The notes under the pieces were generated by a model. The model made no database searches. It had not been told where the DNA came from and saw only the letters and a list, made by a program, of their open reading frames with translations. Shown in pieces: positions 28,009 to 36,659 of a DNA stretch of 39,957 nucleotides. The translations under genes and the position numbers were made by a program. The first letter of the stretch is position 1; every line of letters begins with the position of its first letter. The DNA lies in NCBI GenBank assembly GCA_947259225.1, contig CAMYLK010000009.1, positions 81,599-121,555 of the forward strand, read 5' to 3'. This stretch comes from an uncultured Desulfobulbaceae bacterium. GTDB taxonomy: Bacteria > Desulfobacterota > Desulfobulbia > Desulfobulbales > Desulfobulbaceae.

Positions 28009-28950
28009 TCAGCCGGTTTCATAGCCTGGAAGGACACAGGTTTCCCCATCACATTCATTAATCTCCACTGTAATATGAGAGAGTTCCTTAAAGTCACGCA
28101 ATAAATTCTTATAGTGTTCCACTCCCTGGGGAGTGTGCGTAACAATGGAGATGATAGCTGCATAATGGGCAGGCCCGACTCTCCAGACATGGATATCTGA
28201 AACCTTGTTGTCTGCATCGTTTTCAATGCATGCAACGATATCATCAACATTGTTTTCATCAATACTGTTATCAAGTAAAATAGGGCTTGTTTCTCTAAGG
28301 AGAGAGTAGGACCATCGGGTAATAACCAGTGCTCCAACTATGCCTATACATGGATCCAGCCAGTTCCAGCCAAAATATTTTCCGGAAAGCAGGGCTGTGA
28401 TGGCGAGCAGTGAAGTCAGTGCATCTGCCAGGACATGCATGTACGCAGCTTTCAGGTTGTGGTCCTGGTGATGGTCGTGTTCATGGTCATGATCATGATG
28501 ACCCTGCAGCAGAAATGCGCATGCAACGTTGACCAGCAGGCCGATGACAGCAACAGCAATTGCCTCATTGAAGTGTATGGGCTGCGGTACAAAAAAACGC
28601 TGGATGGATTCTATACACATTACCAGGGCAACAACAGCCAGTGCTATGGCACTTGCGAACCCTCCCAGGACGCTTACTTTCCCGGTTCCGAATGTAAAAG
28701 ACGGGCTGTTGGCATGTTTACGGGCATAACGATAGGCAAATATGGTTATCAGGAAAGCCGCCACATGGGTGCTCATATGCCAGCCATCCGCCAACAGGGC
28801 CATTGATCCGTAGGCAAGGCCGGCGACAATCTCGATAACCATGGTAATCGAGGTAAGAGCCAATACCTGTATTGTACGCCGTTCACCATGTTCATGGATC
28901 ACGGCAAAATCATGATTATGCTGCCAGTTCTGTAAAGTATGGATATGCAT
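28009..28950 (-). CDS. dmeF: Cation diffusion facilitator, DmeF-like divalent metal exporter
   Basis: The 313-residue inner-membrane protein has about six hydrophobic segments. The metal-site motifs of CDF transporters are ALLADGWHMSTH in TM2 and MHVLADALTSLLAI in TM5. Between them is a cytoplasmic His-rich loop GHHDHDHEHDHHQDH. The N terminus is also His-rich (MHIHTLQNWQHNHDF). The C-terminal cytoplasmic domain ends in NECDGETCVLPG, which could hold metal. DmeF-type members export Co, Ni, Fe or Zn by proton antiport; the exact ion cannot be read from the sequence. It is a single gene, with no strong ribosome-binding site at 28950. Confidence 0.92.
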   Translation of the reverse strand: MHIHTLQNWQHNHDFAVIHEHGERRTIQVLALTSITMVIEIVAGLAYGSMALLADGWHMSTHVAAFLITIFAYRYARKHANSPSFTFGTGKVSVLGGFASAIALAVVALVMCIESIQRFFVPQPIHFNEAIAVAVIGLLVNVACAFLLQGHHDHDHEHDHHQDHNLKAAYMHVLADALTSLLAITALLSGKYFGWNWLDPCIGIVGALVITRWSYSLLRETSPILLDNSIDENNVDDIVACIENDADNKVSDIHVWRVGPAHYAAIISIVTHTPQGVEHYKNLLRDFKELSHITVEINECDGETCVLPGYETG

Positions 28951-29091
28951 GTAATGTCTTTGATTTGTTTAATAGAATGATAAACATGAAAGTCATGTGG
29001 CATTCTGATGTTTCATTGAGAATGCCCTGTCTGTCTTCTGGTAATATATAAGTACAATTAGTAATAATTCAAACTATACAGTGAGGAATGT

Positions 29092-29181
29092 ATGACTATA
29101 TCATTCCAGAGCACCATTAAAGACTTGACCGGCTCATATCACAAGGTTTCGTGCAACGGAAGGCTTATTCCGGCCGATTAA
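29092..29181 (+). CDS. Possible small protein of 29 residues
   Basis: An ATG at 29092 with AGTGAGG about eight bases upstream opens 29 codons (MTISFQSTIKDLTGSYHKVS, then CNGRLIPAD) and ends in TAA. The ribosome-binding site is good and the composition is ordinary, but there is no recognisable family. It may be a truncated remnant of a longer gene. It sits alone between the metal exporter and the RND permease. The other bases of 28951-29247 contain no other gene. Confidence 0.3.
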   Translation: MTISFQSTIKDLTGSYHKVSCNGRLIPAD

Positions 29182-29247
29182 GGTATGGATATGGGGCAGG
29201 GAAGGGGATGGGAGAGAGGGAATAAGAATACAGCGAAAGTATTTCCC

Positions 29248-32200
29248 TTAAATGTTCCTGTGTGGCTCGTCAGCCAGTTTGTCATAAAGGTCCCAGTATT
29301 TTTCTCCTAGCCACTTTCGGAAGAGACCTGTTTTTTCAACGAATCGTTTTTGCATGTAATACAAAGTAGGGACAACTACAAGTGTCAGAAAAGTGGCGAC
29401 AATGAGCCCGAAAATGACCACAATCGCCATGGAGCGCCACCACTGGCTCGATTCACTTACCCAGGAAATGGTAAAGTTGTGAAAATCATAAGAGATACCG
29501 GTGACCATCGGGATCAGGCCGAGAATAGTCGTGATGGCTGTCAGGATAACAGGCCTGAGTCGAGTCGCCCCGGCTGATATAACTGCTTTTTTGAGCACAT
29601 AGCCGCGCTCTAAAAGTTTGTTGGTATAGTCAAGCAGAACAATCGCGTTGTTCACAACTACTCCGGCAAGAGAAATAACCCCGACCCCGGTCATGATAAT
29701 GCCGAAGGGATGGCGAAAGAGCATTAAGCCAAGAAACGCACCGCCAAGGGAAAGAATCACCGAAGTCATGATGATGAAGGGCTGGCCGACGGAGTTAAAC
29801 ATGCTGACCAGGATCAGAAAAATGAGCAGCAGGGCAATGATAAATGCCTTGGTCAGGAAATCCTCGGATTCCTGCTGAAATTCAAACTCACCGGTGAATT
29901 TGATCTTATATCCCGGCGGCAGTTGGACGTCCTGGAGTATTTTTTCGGCCTGGGCCCGTGCAACGGGACCGGGGATTTTGGTTTCATCGACGTTGGCCTT
30001 GACTGTTACCACCCGCTCATTATTAATACGGACAATATCTCCGATGGAACCGGCAAACCGTATCTCTGCGAGAGTTGAGAGGGGGACCATAACTCCGGAT
30101 GGGGTTGGTATCATCAATTCACGGAGGATATCGGTCACTTTCCGGTCTGATTCCTTCAGTTGGACGGTAATGTCATAATCTTCGTTTCCTTCCCTGAATG
30201 AGGAAACATCGAGGCCATTGTACGCAGTTTTAAGGGCAAAACCAAGCATGTCTGTTGAAAGGCCGAAAAGAGCTGCTTTCTGGCGGTCAACAAGAACCTG
30301 GACAGAAGGCGTGCCCTCGTTGAAATCATCCCTGACATCTTTGACGTGTGGTATCCGGGAAATGATATTTTTAACCTTTTTTGCAATTTCACCAAGGATT
30401 GTGAAGTTGTCGCCTGAAATTTCAATATTTATGGGAGATCCTGTCGGCGGCCCTTCCTCCTGCATGGCAATGGTAACTTTTCCGCCGGCAATATCCTGAA
30501 CCCTTTCCCTGATGTCATCCACACTTTCATGGGTTGAACGGCGTCGTTCCTCCAGATCAAGAAAACGCACCCCGATATGGTTAGGGGCATTAGGATCAAA
30601 AGCGCTTCCCGGGCCGGCGGTGACTATTCCTTTCATATAGATGTTTGTAATGTTCTGCAGGTCGCTTGGACCATTATAGTTCCTGCCAGAGGCAGTAGTG
30701 TAATGTTTGAGTTCAAGGGCCTGCCGGTATTTATCCCACGAATCCATGCCATAAGCCGGCACTGCACCACCGCCTGCAAGAGCTATTTCAACGCGCTGCA
30801 TGATTCGGTCGATATAATCAAGGTCGGCTCCTTCGGGCACATCGACGTTGACATACATTCCTTTGGGATCAATTTCAGGGAAGAATTCCACAGGTTTGGC
30901 AAGGCCGACCACCAGCAGCCAGCCCTGCACCATGAGGATCAGGATTGAAATGGCGAAACCTATGGTAACTATCGGATGGTCAAGGGAATAGGAGAGCACT
31001 CTGCTGTACTGTGTCAGAACCGGCCCTTGAATTTTGACAGGATGCTCAACGGAAACGGCAGGTGCGTTGCGTTGATTTTCATCAACAGCAGGAGATTGTT
31101 TTATTTTCACGAACAGGGATGCCAGGGCTGGATTGATGATCAGCGCGACAAACAAGCTTGACGAGAGGGTGACGATCAATGTCAGGGGCAGGTAACTCAT
31201 GAATTCGCCCATAATGCCCGGCCAGAACAGCATGGGAGAAAAAGCAGCCAGCGTGGTCAGAGTGGAGCCGATAACCGGCCAGGCCACCTCGGCGGTTGCC
31301 TTCATTGCTGCATCAACACGTGAAGCCCCCTGCTCCATAAAACGATATATGTTTTCGATAATAACGATGGCATTGTCGACCAGCATGCCCAGAGCCAGGG
31401 TCAGGCTGAAAAGCACCACCATATTCAGGGTTATGTTCATCAGGTACAGAACTGTGAAAGAAAGAAGCATGGAAAAAGGAATGGCAAGGCTGACCAGGAT
31501 GGCATTGCGCAATCCCATGGCGAAGAAAATGACCAGTACTACGAGGGCCAGGCCTGAAAGGATATTATTTTCCAGGTCTGCCACCATATTCCGTATATCC
31601 TTGGCCTTGTCCATAACCTTGACTATTTCAGTCCCCACCGGCCATGTCAGGCGGCTTTGTTCTATAACCCTGTCGACTTCCTCGGTTATGGCGAGGATGT
31701 TTTCACCGGACCGTTTTTTAACCGCAATATTGACAGCATCGAATCCATCCAGCCGGGCCCGGCTCGTCTCTTCCTTAAAACCGTCCACGACCCGCGCAAC
31801 GTCTTTCAGGTAGACAGGCTCTCCCTTGTGAGTTGTAAGGACCAGGCCATAAATCTCCTCTGGTGACTTAAACTCACCTGGAACCCTGAGAAGAAAACGT
31901 CCTGCACCCAATCGCAGAGAACCGCCTGATGTGTTTTTATTCTCACTGAGTAGAACCTGCTCAAAAGACGTAATGGTCATACCGTAATACGCCAGCTTTT
32001 CAGGAAAGACCTCCACCCGTATTTCCCGCTCCAGGCCTCCGGTTACCTCTACCTCCAGCACACCGGCAATGGCCTCTATCTTGTCCTCAAGATCATCGGC
32101 AATGTTTTTCAGGCAGGGGAGCCCGCAGGTTCCGGACAGGGAGAAAACAACGATGGGCATTTCGGAAAAGTTAACTTCGAACACCGAAGGGTCTTCATCT

Positions 32201-32568
32201 AAATCACCAGGCAGGTCGCCGATTGACTCGTCGACCTTGTCTTTGACATCCTGCAGGGCCTTATCAATATCGGTTCCGGTGACAAACTCTATATTGATGG
32301 AAGACATACCCTCTGAGCTGACAGAACTGATTTTTTTTAGTCCGTCCAGGCCCTTGAGTTTTTTTTCGATCTCCATGGTAACCGATGTTTCGATATCCGC
32401 TGATGAAACACCCCGGTAATTGGTGGAGACAAAGACATTGGGTATGGTGATGTCGGGCTCGCTTTCACGAGGAAGAACAGTGTAGCAGTAGGAACCGAAG
32501 GTAAGGATCAGTACTGCCAGGACAACAACAGTAACGCTTTTTTTTACAGCAGTATCAGATATTATCAT
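29248..32568 (-). CDS. RND-family efflux permease (AcrB/HAE1-like)
   Basis: The 1106-residue inner-membrane pump has the N-terminal TM1 (SVTVVVLAVLILTFGSYCYT), a large periplasmic porter loop, TM2-TM6, a second loop from about 560-870 and TM7-TM12. TM4 carries the proton-relay motif as LALGMLVDNAIVIIENIYRF, with a single Asp where AcrB has two. The signature GVVVNNAIVLLDYTN is also present. A CGLPC pair in the first periplasmic loop is unusual. It would export drugs or other hydrophobic compounds with the MFP encoded just before it. It overlaps that gene by four bases. No outer-membrane factor gene is adjacent, so a TolC-like protein must come from elsewhere. Confidence 0.95.
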   Translation of the reverse strand: MIISDTAVKKSVTVVVLAVLILTFGSYCYTVLPRESEPDITIPNVFVSTNYRGVSSADIETSVTMEIEKKLKGLDGLKKISSVSSEGMSSINIEFVTGTDIDKALQDVKDKVDESIGDLPGDLDEDPSVFEVNFSEMPIVVFSLSGTCGLPCLKNIADDLEDKIEAIAGVLEVEVTGGLEREIRVEVFPEKLAYYGMTITSFEQVLLSENKNTSGGSLRLGAGRFLLRVPGEFKSPEEIYGLVLTTHKGEPVYLKDVARVVDGFKEETSRARLDGFDAVNIAVKKRSGENILAITEEVDRVIEQSRLTWPVGTEIVKVMDKAKDIRNMVADLENNILSGLALVVLVIFFAMGLRNAILVSLAIPFSMLLSFTVLYLMNITLNMVVLFSLTLALGMLVDNAIVIIENIYRFMEQGASRVDAAMKATAEVAWPVIGSTLTTLAAFSPMLFWPGIMGEFMSYLPLTLIVTLSSSLFVALIINPALASLFVKIKQSPAVDENQRNAPAVSVEHPVKIQGPVLTQYSRVLSYSLDHPIVTIGFAISILILMVQGWLLVVGLAKPVEFFPEIDPKGMYVNVDVPEGADLDYIDRIMQRVEIALAGGGAVPAYGMDSWDKYRQALELKHYTTASGRNYNGPSDLQNITNIYMKGIVTAGPGSAFDPNAPNHIGVRFLDLEERRRSTHESVDDIRERVQDIAGGKVTIAMQEEGPPTGSPINIEISGDNFTILGEIAKKVKNIISRIPHVKDVRDDFNEGTPSVQVLVDRQKAALFGLSTDMLGFALKTAYNGLDVSSFREGNEDYDITVQLKESDRKVTDILRELMIPTPSGVMVPLSTLAEIRFAGSIGDIVRINNERVVTVKANVDETKIPGPVARAQAEKILQDVQLPPGYKIKFTGEFEFQQESEDFLTKAFIIALLLIFLILVSMFNSVGQPFIIMTSVILSLGGAFLGLMLFRHPFGIIMTGVGVISLAGVVVNNAIVLLDYTNKLLERGYVLKKAVISAGATRLRPVILTAITTILGLIPMVTGISYDFHNFTISWVSESSQWWRSMAIVVIFGLIVATFLTLVVVPTLYYMQKRFVEKTGLFRKWLGEKYWDLYDKLADEPHRNI

Positions 32569-33725
32569 AACGACAGGTTTTCCGGCTCAGTTATTACCTG
32601 GATCACATTAACCTCCTGGCCGTGCTCCACCTCACGGTGGCCCTCAATGACAACCTTATCGCCGGCCTGTAGACCCTCTGTTATCTGAACATACCATCCT
32701 TCAATAATGCCGAGTTCAACCTTTTGCTTGTTGACAACACCGTCAACCGCCACAAAAACAAACTGTTCGTCGCCTCTCGTGATGACACTGTATAAAGGAA
32801 TAGTAATGGCGTCGGGAACAATACTTTTGACAACATGGGCCCGAAAGAACATACCGGGAAGTATGTCATCTTCCCGATTTTCAACCTCGAGTTCAAGACT
32901 GTAGAGCCGGGCTGCTGTTTCGGGTGAAGAGGCGAGAAAATATTTTTTTCCTTTAAGCTGGCGGTTATCAAGGGCCTGGATGGTAATATCCATTTCCGGA
33001 ATATTTCGTATTGCTCCCACATCGGATTCAGGAATACCGACCACTGCCTTTACCCTGTCTATTTGAAGGAGTTCCGCGATGGGATCACCAATACTGAGAA
33101 AAAGGCCTACCTTGGCATCAAGCCTTCGGATTACGCCGTTCATGGGTGCAATTATCGTGCAGCGGGAAAGTTTGAGTTCCGCATCTTCCATGGCTGCTTT
33201 TGCCGTATACATCTGGGACTCGATTTTTTCAAGCTCAGCAACAGGGATGGTCTTGTTTTGAACCATTTTACCTGCCCGTTCAAAATCACCCTTGGCAAGT
33301 TTATACATTGCTTTTGCTGAGTCCAGAGCAATGCGGTAGTCATCAGGCTCAATTCGAGCCAGGATATCACCCTGCTTCACTATACTGCCTTCCTGTACAA
33401 GGACTTCGGAAATTGAGCCGTTAATTTTGGCCATCAGTTCCAGCCGTATCCATGGTTCAATAATCCCGGGCAGGTTGAGTGCATCCTGAATGGTCCTCGG
33501 CTGGAGTTCAAGGAGAACAGTGTTCACCGCTTTTCTGTTTTGAGCCTGACTGGCTGCTTTCTCTTTAGCCATCCTGGTTTTTTCACCACTGATGACAAAC
33601 CAGAGTGTTATAATGACAAGGATGAGAAAAAGAAGAGCAAAGCGAGGCAGATTCTTCCAGATTAAATAAAGAATTCTGCCACGTGCTGTCTGTGGAATAT
33701 CGTTATTTCTGTTATGCGAGCTCAT
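32565..33725 (-). CDS. RND efflux membrane-fusion (periplasmic adaptor) protein
   Basis: The 386-residue product has an N-terminal membrane segment (FALLFLILVIITLWFVI) and no lipobox. Lipoyl half-motifs follow: MAKINGSISEVLVQEGSIVK with GDILARIEPDDYRI, and later CTIIAPMNGVIRRLDAKVG. A helical hairpin spans about 125-180, then come beta-barrel and membrane-proximal domains (IPLYSVITRGDEQFVFVAVD). It connects the RND pump to an outer-membrane channel. It overlaps tetR upstream and the permease downstream by four bases each (ATGA), so the three genes are translationally coupled. Confidence 0.95.
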   Translation of the reverse strand: MSSHNRNNDIPQTARGRILYLIWKNLPRFALLFLILVIITLWFVISGEKTRMAKEKAASQAQNRKAVNTVLLELQPRTIQDALNLPGIIEPWIRLELMAKINGSISEVLVQEGSIVKQGDILARIEPDDYRIALDSAKAMYKLAKGDFERAGKMVQNKTIPVAELEKIESQMYTAKAAMEDAELKLSRCTIIAPMNGVIRRLDAKVGLFLSIGDPIAELLQIDRVKAVVGIPESDVGAIRNIPEMDITIQALDNRQLKGKKYFLASSPETAARLYSLELEVENREDDILPGMFFRAHVVKSIVPDAITIPLYSVITRGDEQFVFVAVDGVVNKQKVELGIIEGWYVQITEGLQAGDKVVIEGHREVEHGQEVNVIQVITEPENLSL

Positions 33726-34348
33726 TTGCTGCTTCCTTTCTCAGGCGATGGTGCCAGACCCTGCAGGGCCTGTTTGAATAAAGATTCCATGGCCATGAAG
33801 ACATCCTCTTCGGTGTGAAGGCGCCCCATGTACCAGCCGGATATGGTCATGATATAAAGTGCGTAAAAATGTCCGGTTACAAGGATCAGCTCAAGGTCAG
33901 TCCGGAGTTCTCCACGCTTCTGCGCCTGTTTGAATATTGGCACTAACAGGGCAATGTACTTGTCATCCAGTTCTCTTGACCGTTCGACGGTCAACTCTTT
34001 TGGGAAAACGGTTTCACGCATCAAGATACGGCCGAATTCCTTGTTGCGGCTGGCAAAACGGAATTCACCCATAAACAGTGTCATAAGCTGGTCAAAAAGA
34101 GAGGCAGCCGGATCTGATTTATCAGCAAGCTCCTGGTAGACAAATGCAAGCTGCTCCTCACAAAAAGTCAGAAATATTTCACTTTTGGTCTGAAAATAGG
34201 TATAAACAGTTCCTTTGCCGATTCCAGCGGTTTTTGCCAGATCATCAATACTGGTATTTTCATACCCTTTTTTAGTGAAGAGATGCAGGGCCGACCGAAG
34301 TATGGCTGCCCGGGTCTTTTCTTTTTTTTGTTCCCTGATTCCTGACAT
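33722..34348 (-). CDS. TetR-family transcriptional repressor of the efflux operon
   Basis: The 208-residue product has the TetR N-terminal DNA-binding domain: KTRAAILRSALHLFTKKGYE, then the helix-turn-helix SIDDLAKTAGIGKGTVYTYF and QTKSEIF. The C-terminal ligand-binding domain is variable and helical. It is the first gene of the tetR-MFP-RND operon, so it probably represses its own transcription until an inducer, perhaps a pump substrate, binds. Two 15-base palindromic sites flank the promoter just upstream, as expected for autoregulation. The ATG at 34348 is followed by a clear HTH start. GAGGAGC precedes it by about five bases. Confidence 0.94.
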   Translation of the reverse strand: MSGIREQKKEKTRAAILRSALHLFTKKGYENTSIDDLAKTAGIGKGTVYTYFQTKSEIFLTFCEEQLAFVYQELADKSDPAASLFDQLMTLFMGEFRFASRNKEFGRILMRETVFPKELTVERSRELDDKYIALLVPIFKQAQKRGELRTDLELILVTGHFYALYIMTISGWYMGRLHTEEDVFMAMESLFKQALQGLAPSPEKGSSK

Positions 34349-34370
34349 TGTTGCTCCTCAGAGGTGGAAA

Positions 34371-34385
34371 CTCGACTGCAGTCAA
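34371..34385 (-). promoter_or_regulatory. Operator 1 of the tetR-MFP-RND operon
   Basis: On the minus strand this reads TTGACTGCAGTCGAG, with GACTGCAGTC a perfect 10-base palindrome at 34374-34383. It begins three bases downstream of the -10 element, so a bound TetR protein would block RNA polymerase. Confidence 0.7.
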
Positions 34386-34387
34386 AT

Positions 34388-34416
34388 TTGTTAGCACCGG
34401 AAGCCAGGAGTGTCAA
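34388..34416 (-). promoter_or_regulatory. Promoter of the tetR-MFP-RND operon
   Basis: On the minus strand the -35 is TTGACA (34416-34411) and the -10 is TAACAA (34393-34388), with exactly 17 bases between them. It lies between the two palindromic operators and directly upstream of tetR. Confidence 0.7.
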
Positions 34417-34423
34417 GAAAAAA

Positions 34424-34438
34424 GTCGACCGCAGTCAA
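34424..34438 (-). promoter_or_regulatory. Operator 2 of the tetR-MFP-RND operon
   Basis: On the minus strand this reads TTGACTGCGGTCGAC, matching operator 1 at 13 of 15 bases. It lies seven bases upstream of the -35 element. The pair of sites around one promoter suggests cooperative or double binding by the TetR protein. The bases 34439-34562 further on show no gene. Confidence 0.65.
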
Positions 34439-34562
34439 CTAGGATCTGGAAAACCAGAGCGTGAAGTATAAAGTTGTAAACTGTCACCCGATAGGGAAAG
34501 GGTAGAGCGAAAGATAAATATGTCAGGGGGAAGGCTATGATGAGGCTCTTCTAATTCAATTT

Positions 34563-34958
34563 TCATTTATCAATATTCTTAATATAATTTATTATATGCC
34601 AGATTTGTTTTTCAGTGAGTTCATTTTTAAAAGAGGGCATATCTCCCTTGCCATTCTTGATTTTCCAGAAAAAATCGCCGTCTGAATGGCTTTTTAATCT
34701 TTTTGGGAGGTTACCGGTATCTTTTGCCAGCCCTGTCTTGCCTGATTTCAAACCTTCAGCATTATGGCCATGGCATTCCGAGCAATATTGTATGAAAATT
34801 TCCTCGCCGGTATTTATTGATAAAGTGTCGCTTTCAAGGGGGTTTTTCTGTCGCGCTGCTTCTACAGGCGCCTCCCAGCTATGGGCCTGGAGGTCACTGC
34901 AATAGAATACTGGTATAAAAGCAAGCGAATAAACCAGCATTCCTGTCGTGTATTTCAT
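34563..34958 (-). CDS. Small monoheme c-type cytochrome
   Basis: The 131-residue product has an N-terminal signal (MKYTTGMLVYSLAFIPVFYC). The heme-binding motif is YCSECHGHNAEGL (CxxCH), with a probable Met ligand in GKGDMPSFKNELTEKQIWHI and the typical terminal helix IINYIKNIDK. It is a class I cytochrome c of the cbb3/SoxX-like small type, acting as a periplasmic electron carrier. It follows the DUF302 gene with a 28-base gap on the same strand and was probably cotranscribed with it. Its electron partner is not identifiable here. Confidence 0.92.
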   Translation of the reverse strand: MKYTTGMLVYSLAFIPVFYCSDLQAHSWEAPVEAARQKNPLESDTLSINTGEEIFIQYCSECHGHNAEGLKSGKTGLAKDTGNLPKRLKSHSDGDFFWKIKNGKGDMPSFKNELTEKQIWHIINYIKNIDK

Positions 34959-34986
34959 GTCCGCAGAACCGATTTGCCTGATTACA

Positions 34987-35439
34987 TTAATTCGTGGATG
35001 CTGATCTTGTTATGCCGGCCAGAGCTTTTTCTATTTTTGATATGACTTCCTCACAACCGGAGATATTGTGCCTTTTTACAAGGTATCTTGGATCATTATA
35101 CGATATCCAGACCTTACCATTATCATCTTCCCAGATGAGCGCTTTCTGGGGCAGATCAACAGCAACCATTTGCTGGCATTTCATAAGAGGGCTTCCTACT
35201 TTTGGATTACCGAATATTATCAACTCTGTATCGCGCAGTTCAACACCCACTTTGTCTGCCGCCTCGGAATGGTAAATACGGTTGAAGATGGTCATTCCTT
35301 TTTCTTTCAAAACAATTTCCATGCGATCGGCTGTTTCTTTAACGTTAAAGGTGGTTGGGACATTAATCACTCCGTCGGAAGCCGACACAGGGATTGCAAT
35401 GAATAAAATCGACAATGTAGTAAGAATTACTTTTTTCAT
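34987..35439 (-). CDS. Periplasmic DUF302 protein
   Basis: The 154-residue frame (150 from my start) has a signal peptide (MKKVILTTLSILFIAIPVSA) and a DUF302 domain: FNVKETADRMEIVLKEKGM, TELIIFGNPKVGSPLMKCQ, VAVDLPQKALIWEDDNG and VWISYNDPRYLVKRH. The ATG at 35439 is preferred over that at 35451 because GGAG lies seven or eight bases in front and the signal begins MKK. DUF302 proteins are small periplasmic or cytoplasmic domains of unknown role, often near redox or metal genes; the neighbouring cytochrome fits that. It lies just outside the cassette array. Confidence 0.9.
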   Translation of the reverse strand: MKKVILTTLSILFIAIPVSASDGVINVPTTFNVKETADRMEIVLKEKGMTIFNRIYHSEAADKVGVELRDTELIIFGNPKVGSPLMKCQQMVAVDLPQKALIWEDDNGKVWISYNDPRYLVKRHNISGCEEVISKIEKALAGITRSASTN

Positions 35440-35459
35440 TTTTTTCTCCATGTTTTCAG

Positions 35460-35609
35460 TTCATGTCATCGCTTGGACATCTATTATAACTTCGTTTACA
35501 CTTTCTGGTATACTTTCCCTCGAAGGAAAAGGGTTAATCAATACAAGTGAAATGCAGATATTGGCTATAGCACGCACATACAGTTGTCCAAATTATTCCC
35601 TGGTTATGT
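35460..35609 (-). repeat. Possible eroded terminal attC site
   Basis: Directly after the acetyltransferase stop the minus strand has ACATAAC (35609-35603), the complement of the GTTATGT core before that gene. It is followed by TTGGACA (35591-35585) and, about 105 bases on, its complement TGTCCAA (35479-35473). That resembles the R'' and L boxes of an attC. A clear R' core (GTTRRRY) is missing, so the site may be eroded, and it marks the distal end of the array. Confidence 0.3.
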
Positions 35610-36041
35610 AGCTGGTGGCTTGCGTGTCATGAGCTTGTCACTCACCGTAAATCCAAACCTTTCATATAATTGATACGCATTTTTGGTTTGGAGCACGAAC
35701 TGCGTTTGGGAGATTGATGGATGGTTCAAAATACATTCCAGAAACCATGCTCCAAGCCCCTGGTTGCAGTATGCATCAGCTATAACCAAATCTGACAGCC
35801 AGGAGAAGACCGTGTAGTCGGTAGCGACTCGGCCAAAACCTATTTGCTCTTGACCGGAAAACAGAGAAAAGCAAAGAGAGTTTTGTATCAGCTTCTCAAT
35901 GACCTGGCGAGGACGTCTATGCCCCCAGTAAGTACCTGCAAGAAGGCGTAAGACAATATCAACATTGATGTCAGAGGGATCGTCACTGATCCGGAATTGT
36001 TTCTGTTTCCACTCCATTTCAATTTGTTCGCTACATAACAT
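35604..36041 (-). CDS. GNAT-family N-acetyltransferase (cassette gene)
   Basis: The 145-residue product has the GNAT order: SGQEQIGFGRVATDYTVFSW with the core beta strands, LSDLVIADAYCNQGLGAWFL with the acetyl-CoA-binding Q-x-x-G-x-G/A pattern, and NAYQLYERFGFTVSD at the end. It acetylates an amine on an unknown small molecule or protein. It is the last gene of the cassette array. Its ATG at 36041 overlaps the attC core, an arrangement common in cassettes; an inner ATG at 36017 (MEWKQKQF) is possible. The stop lies within the apparent R'' box of a terminal attC. No promoter or ribosome-binding site is visible. Confidence 0.88.
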   Translation of the reverse strand: MLCSEQIEMEWKQKQFRISDDPSDINVDIVLRLLAGTYWGHRRPRQVIEKLIQNSLCFSLFSGQEQIGFGRVATDYTVFSWLSDLVIADAYCNQGLGAWFLECILNHPSISQTQFVLQTKNAYQLYERFGFTVSDKLMTRKPPAT

Positions 36042-36146
36042 TGGGCTAACCGGCCACCGGAAGGATTGTCCACTAGTTGGTGACCCGGAAACTTTTGAAA
36101 AAGCCGCCCAGGTCTGGCAGACCGGTTCAGTTACTGGCTATATGGT
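36033..36146 (-). repeat. attC site 1
   Basis: Read on the minus strand, R'' CCATATA (36145-36139) is followed by the L'' arm ending in TGAACCGG. The variable middle contains CTTTTTCAAAAGTTTCC and GGACAATCCTTCCGG. The L' arm GGCCGGTTAGC and the R' core GTTATGT (36039-36033) close it. Near-identical elements recur at sites 2, 3 and 6. Confidence 0.8.
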
Positions 36147-36190
36147 TCAAAGTTGTGATATTTGGACGTTTGTTTAGGTTGCCTCGTTGC

Positions 36191-36451
36191 TCATTTCTCC
36201 TGAGAAGTACTCCATTCAGTATCAACAACTTTCACGTACTTACATAAGCCAAAAGATACCATTGATCCTTTACTGGCATTTGATGTAAAAGATGCAACAA
36301 AAAAATCTTTGTATTTAAGATTTTCCCAAACGGGGCTATCGAGTTTGATTTCGGTAGAAATAGCCGATTTGTGGTCATCAAATTTAGGATTAATGTAATT
36401 TAATAAAAACAGAAAGCCAGCAGCTACAACAAGTATAACAATGCTTTTCAT
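36191..36451 (-). CDS. Small secreted or membrane-anchored protein (cassette gene)
   Basis: The 86-residue product starts with one hydrophobic segment (SIVILVVAAGFLFLLNYI) and then a polar domain with DFFVASFTSNASKGSMVSFG and CKYVKVVDTEW. It is a small N-anchored periplasmic domain. It has some resemblance in layout to DUF4359-type proteins, but I do not claim the family. A perfect AAGGAGG five bases before the ATG at 36451 makes it the best-initiated gene in the array. It lies between attC sites 1 and 2 as a single cassette. Confidence 0.75.
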   Translation of the reverse strand: MKSIVILVVAAGFLFLLNYINPKFDDHKSAISTEIKLDSPVWENLKYKDFFVASFTSNASKGSMVSFGLCKYVKVVDTEWSTSQEK

Positions 36452-36524
36452 AATGCCTCCTTGAAGGTTTTAGTTGGTATTTAAACCGATTGTTGATGTT
36501 CACTTTCAGTTATTCTTTAATAAT

Positions 36525-36647
36525 TTATTACGTAAAGCTAACCGGCCACCGGAATGGCTGTCCAAAAGCAAGCGATCCGCAGACATTTGAAAAAGCCACC
36601 CAGGTCGGACGGTCCTGTTTCGTGGCCGGTCAGAAACACATTTAATA
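36525..36647 (-). repeat. attC site 2, degenerate core
   Basis: The minus strand has TCTGACCGGCCACGAAACAG, the conserved middle (GACCTGGGTGGCTTTTTCAA, GCGGATCGCTTGCTTTTGG) and GTGGCCGGTTAGC, which pairs with the left arm. The outer core reads GTAATAA (36531-36525) instead of GTTRRRY. The central T-to-A change would be expected to weaken integrase cleavage, so this cassette boundary may be fixed. Confidence 0.75.
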
Positions 36648-36659
36648 TTTCCAAGGTTA

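Noticed and set aside
31199..31813. Long plus-strand frame of 204 codons inside the RND gene
   Set aside because: Antisense shadow of a well-supported permease gene; Ser- and Arg-rich low-complexity translation and no ribosome-binding site.
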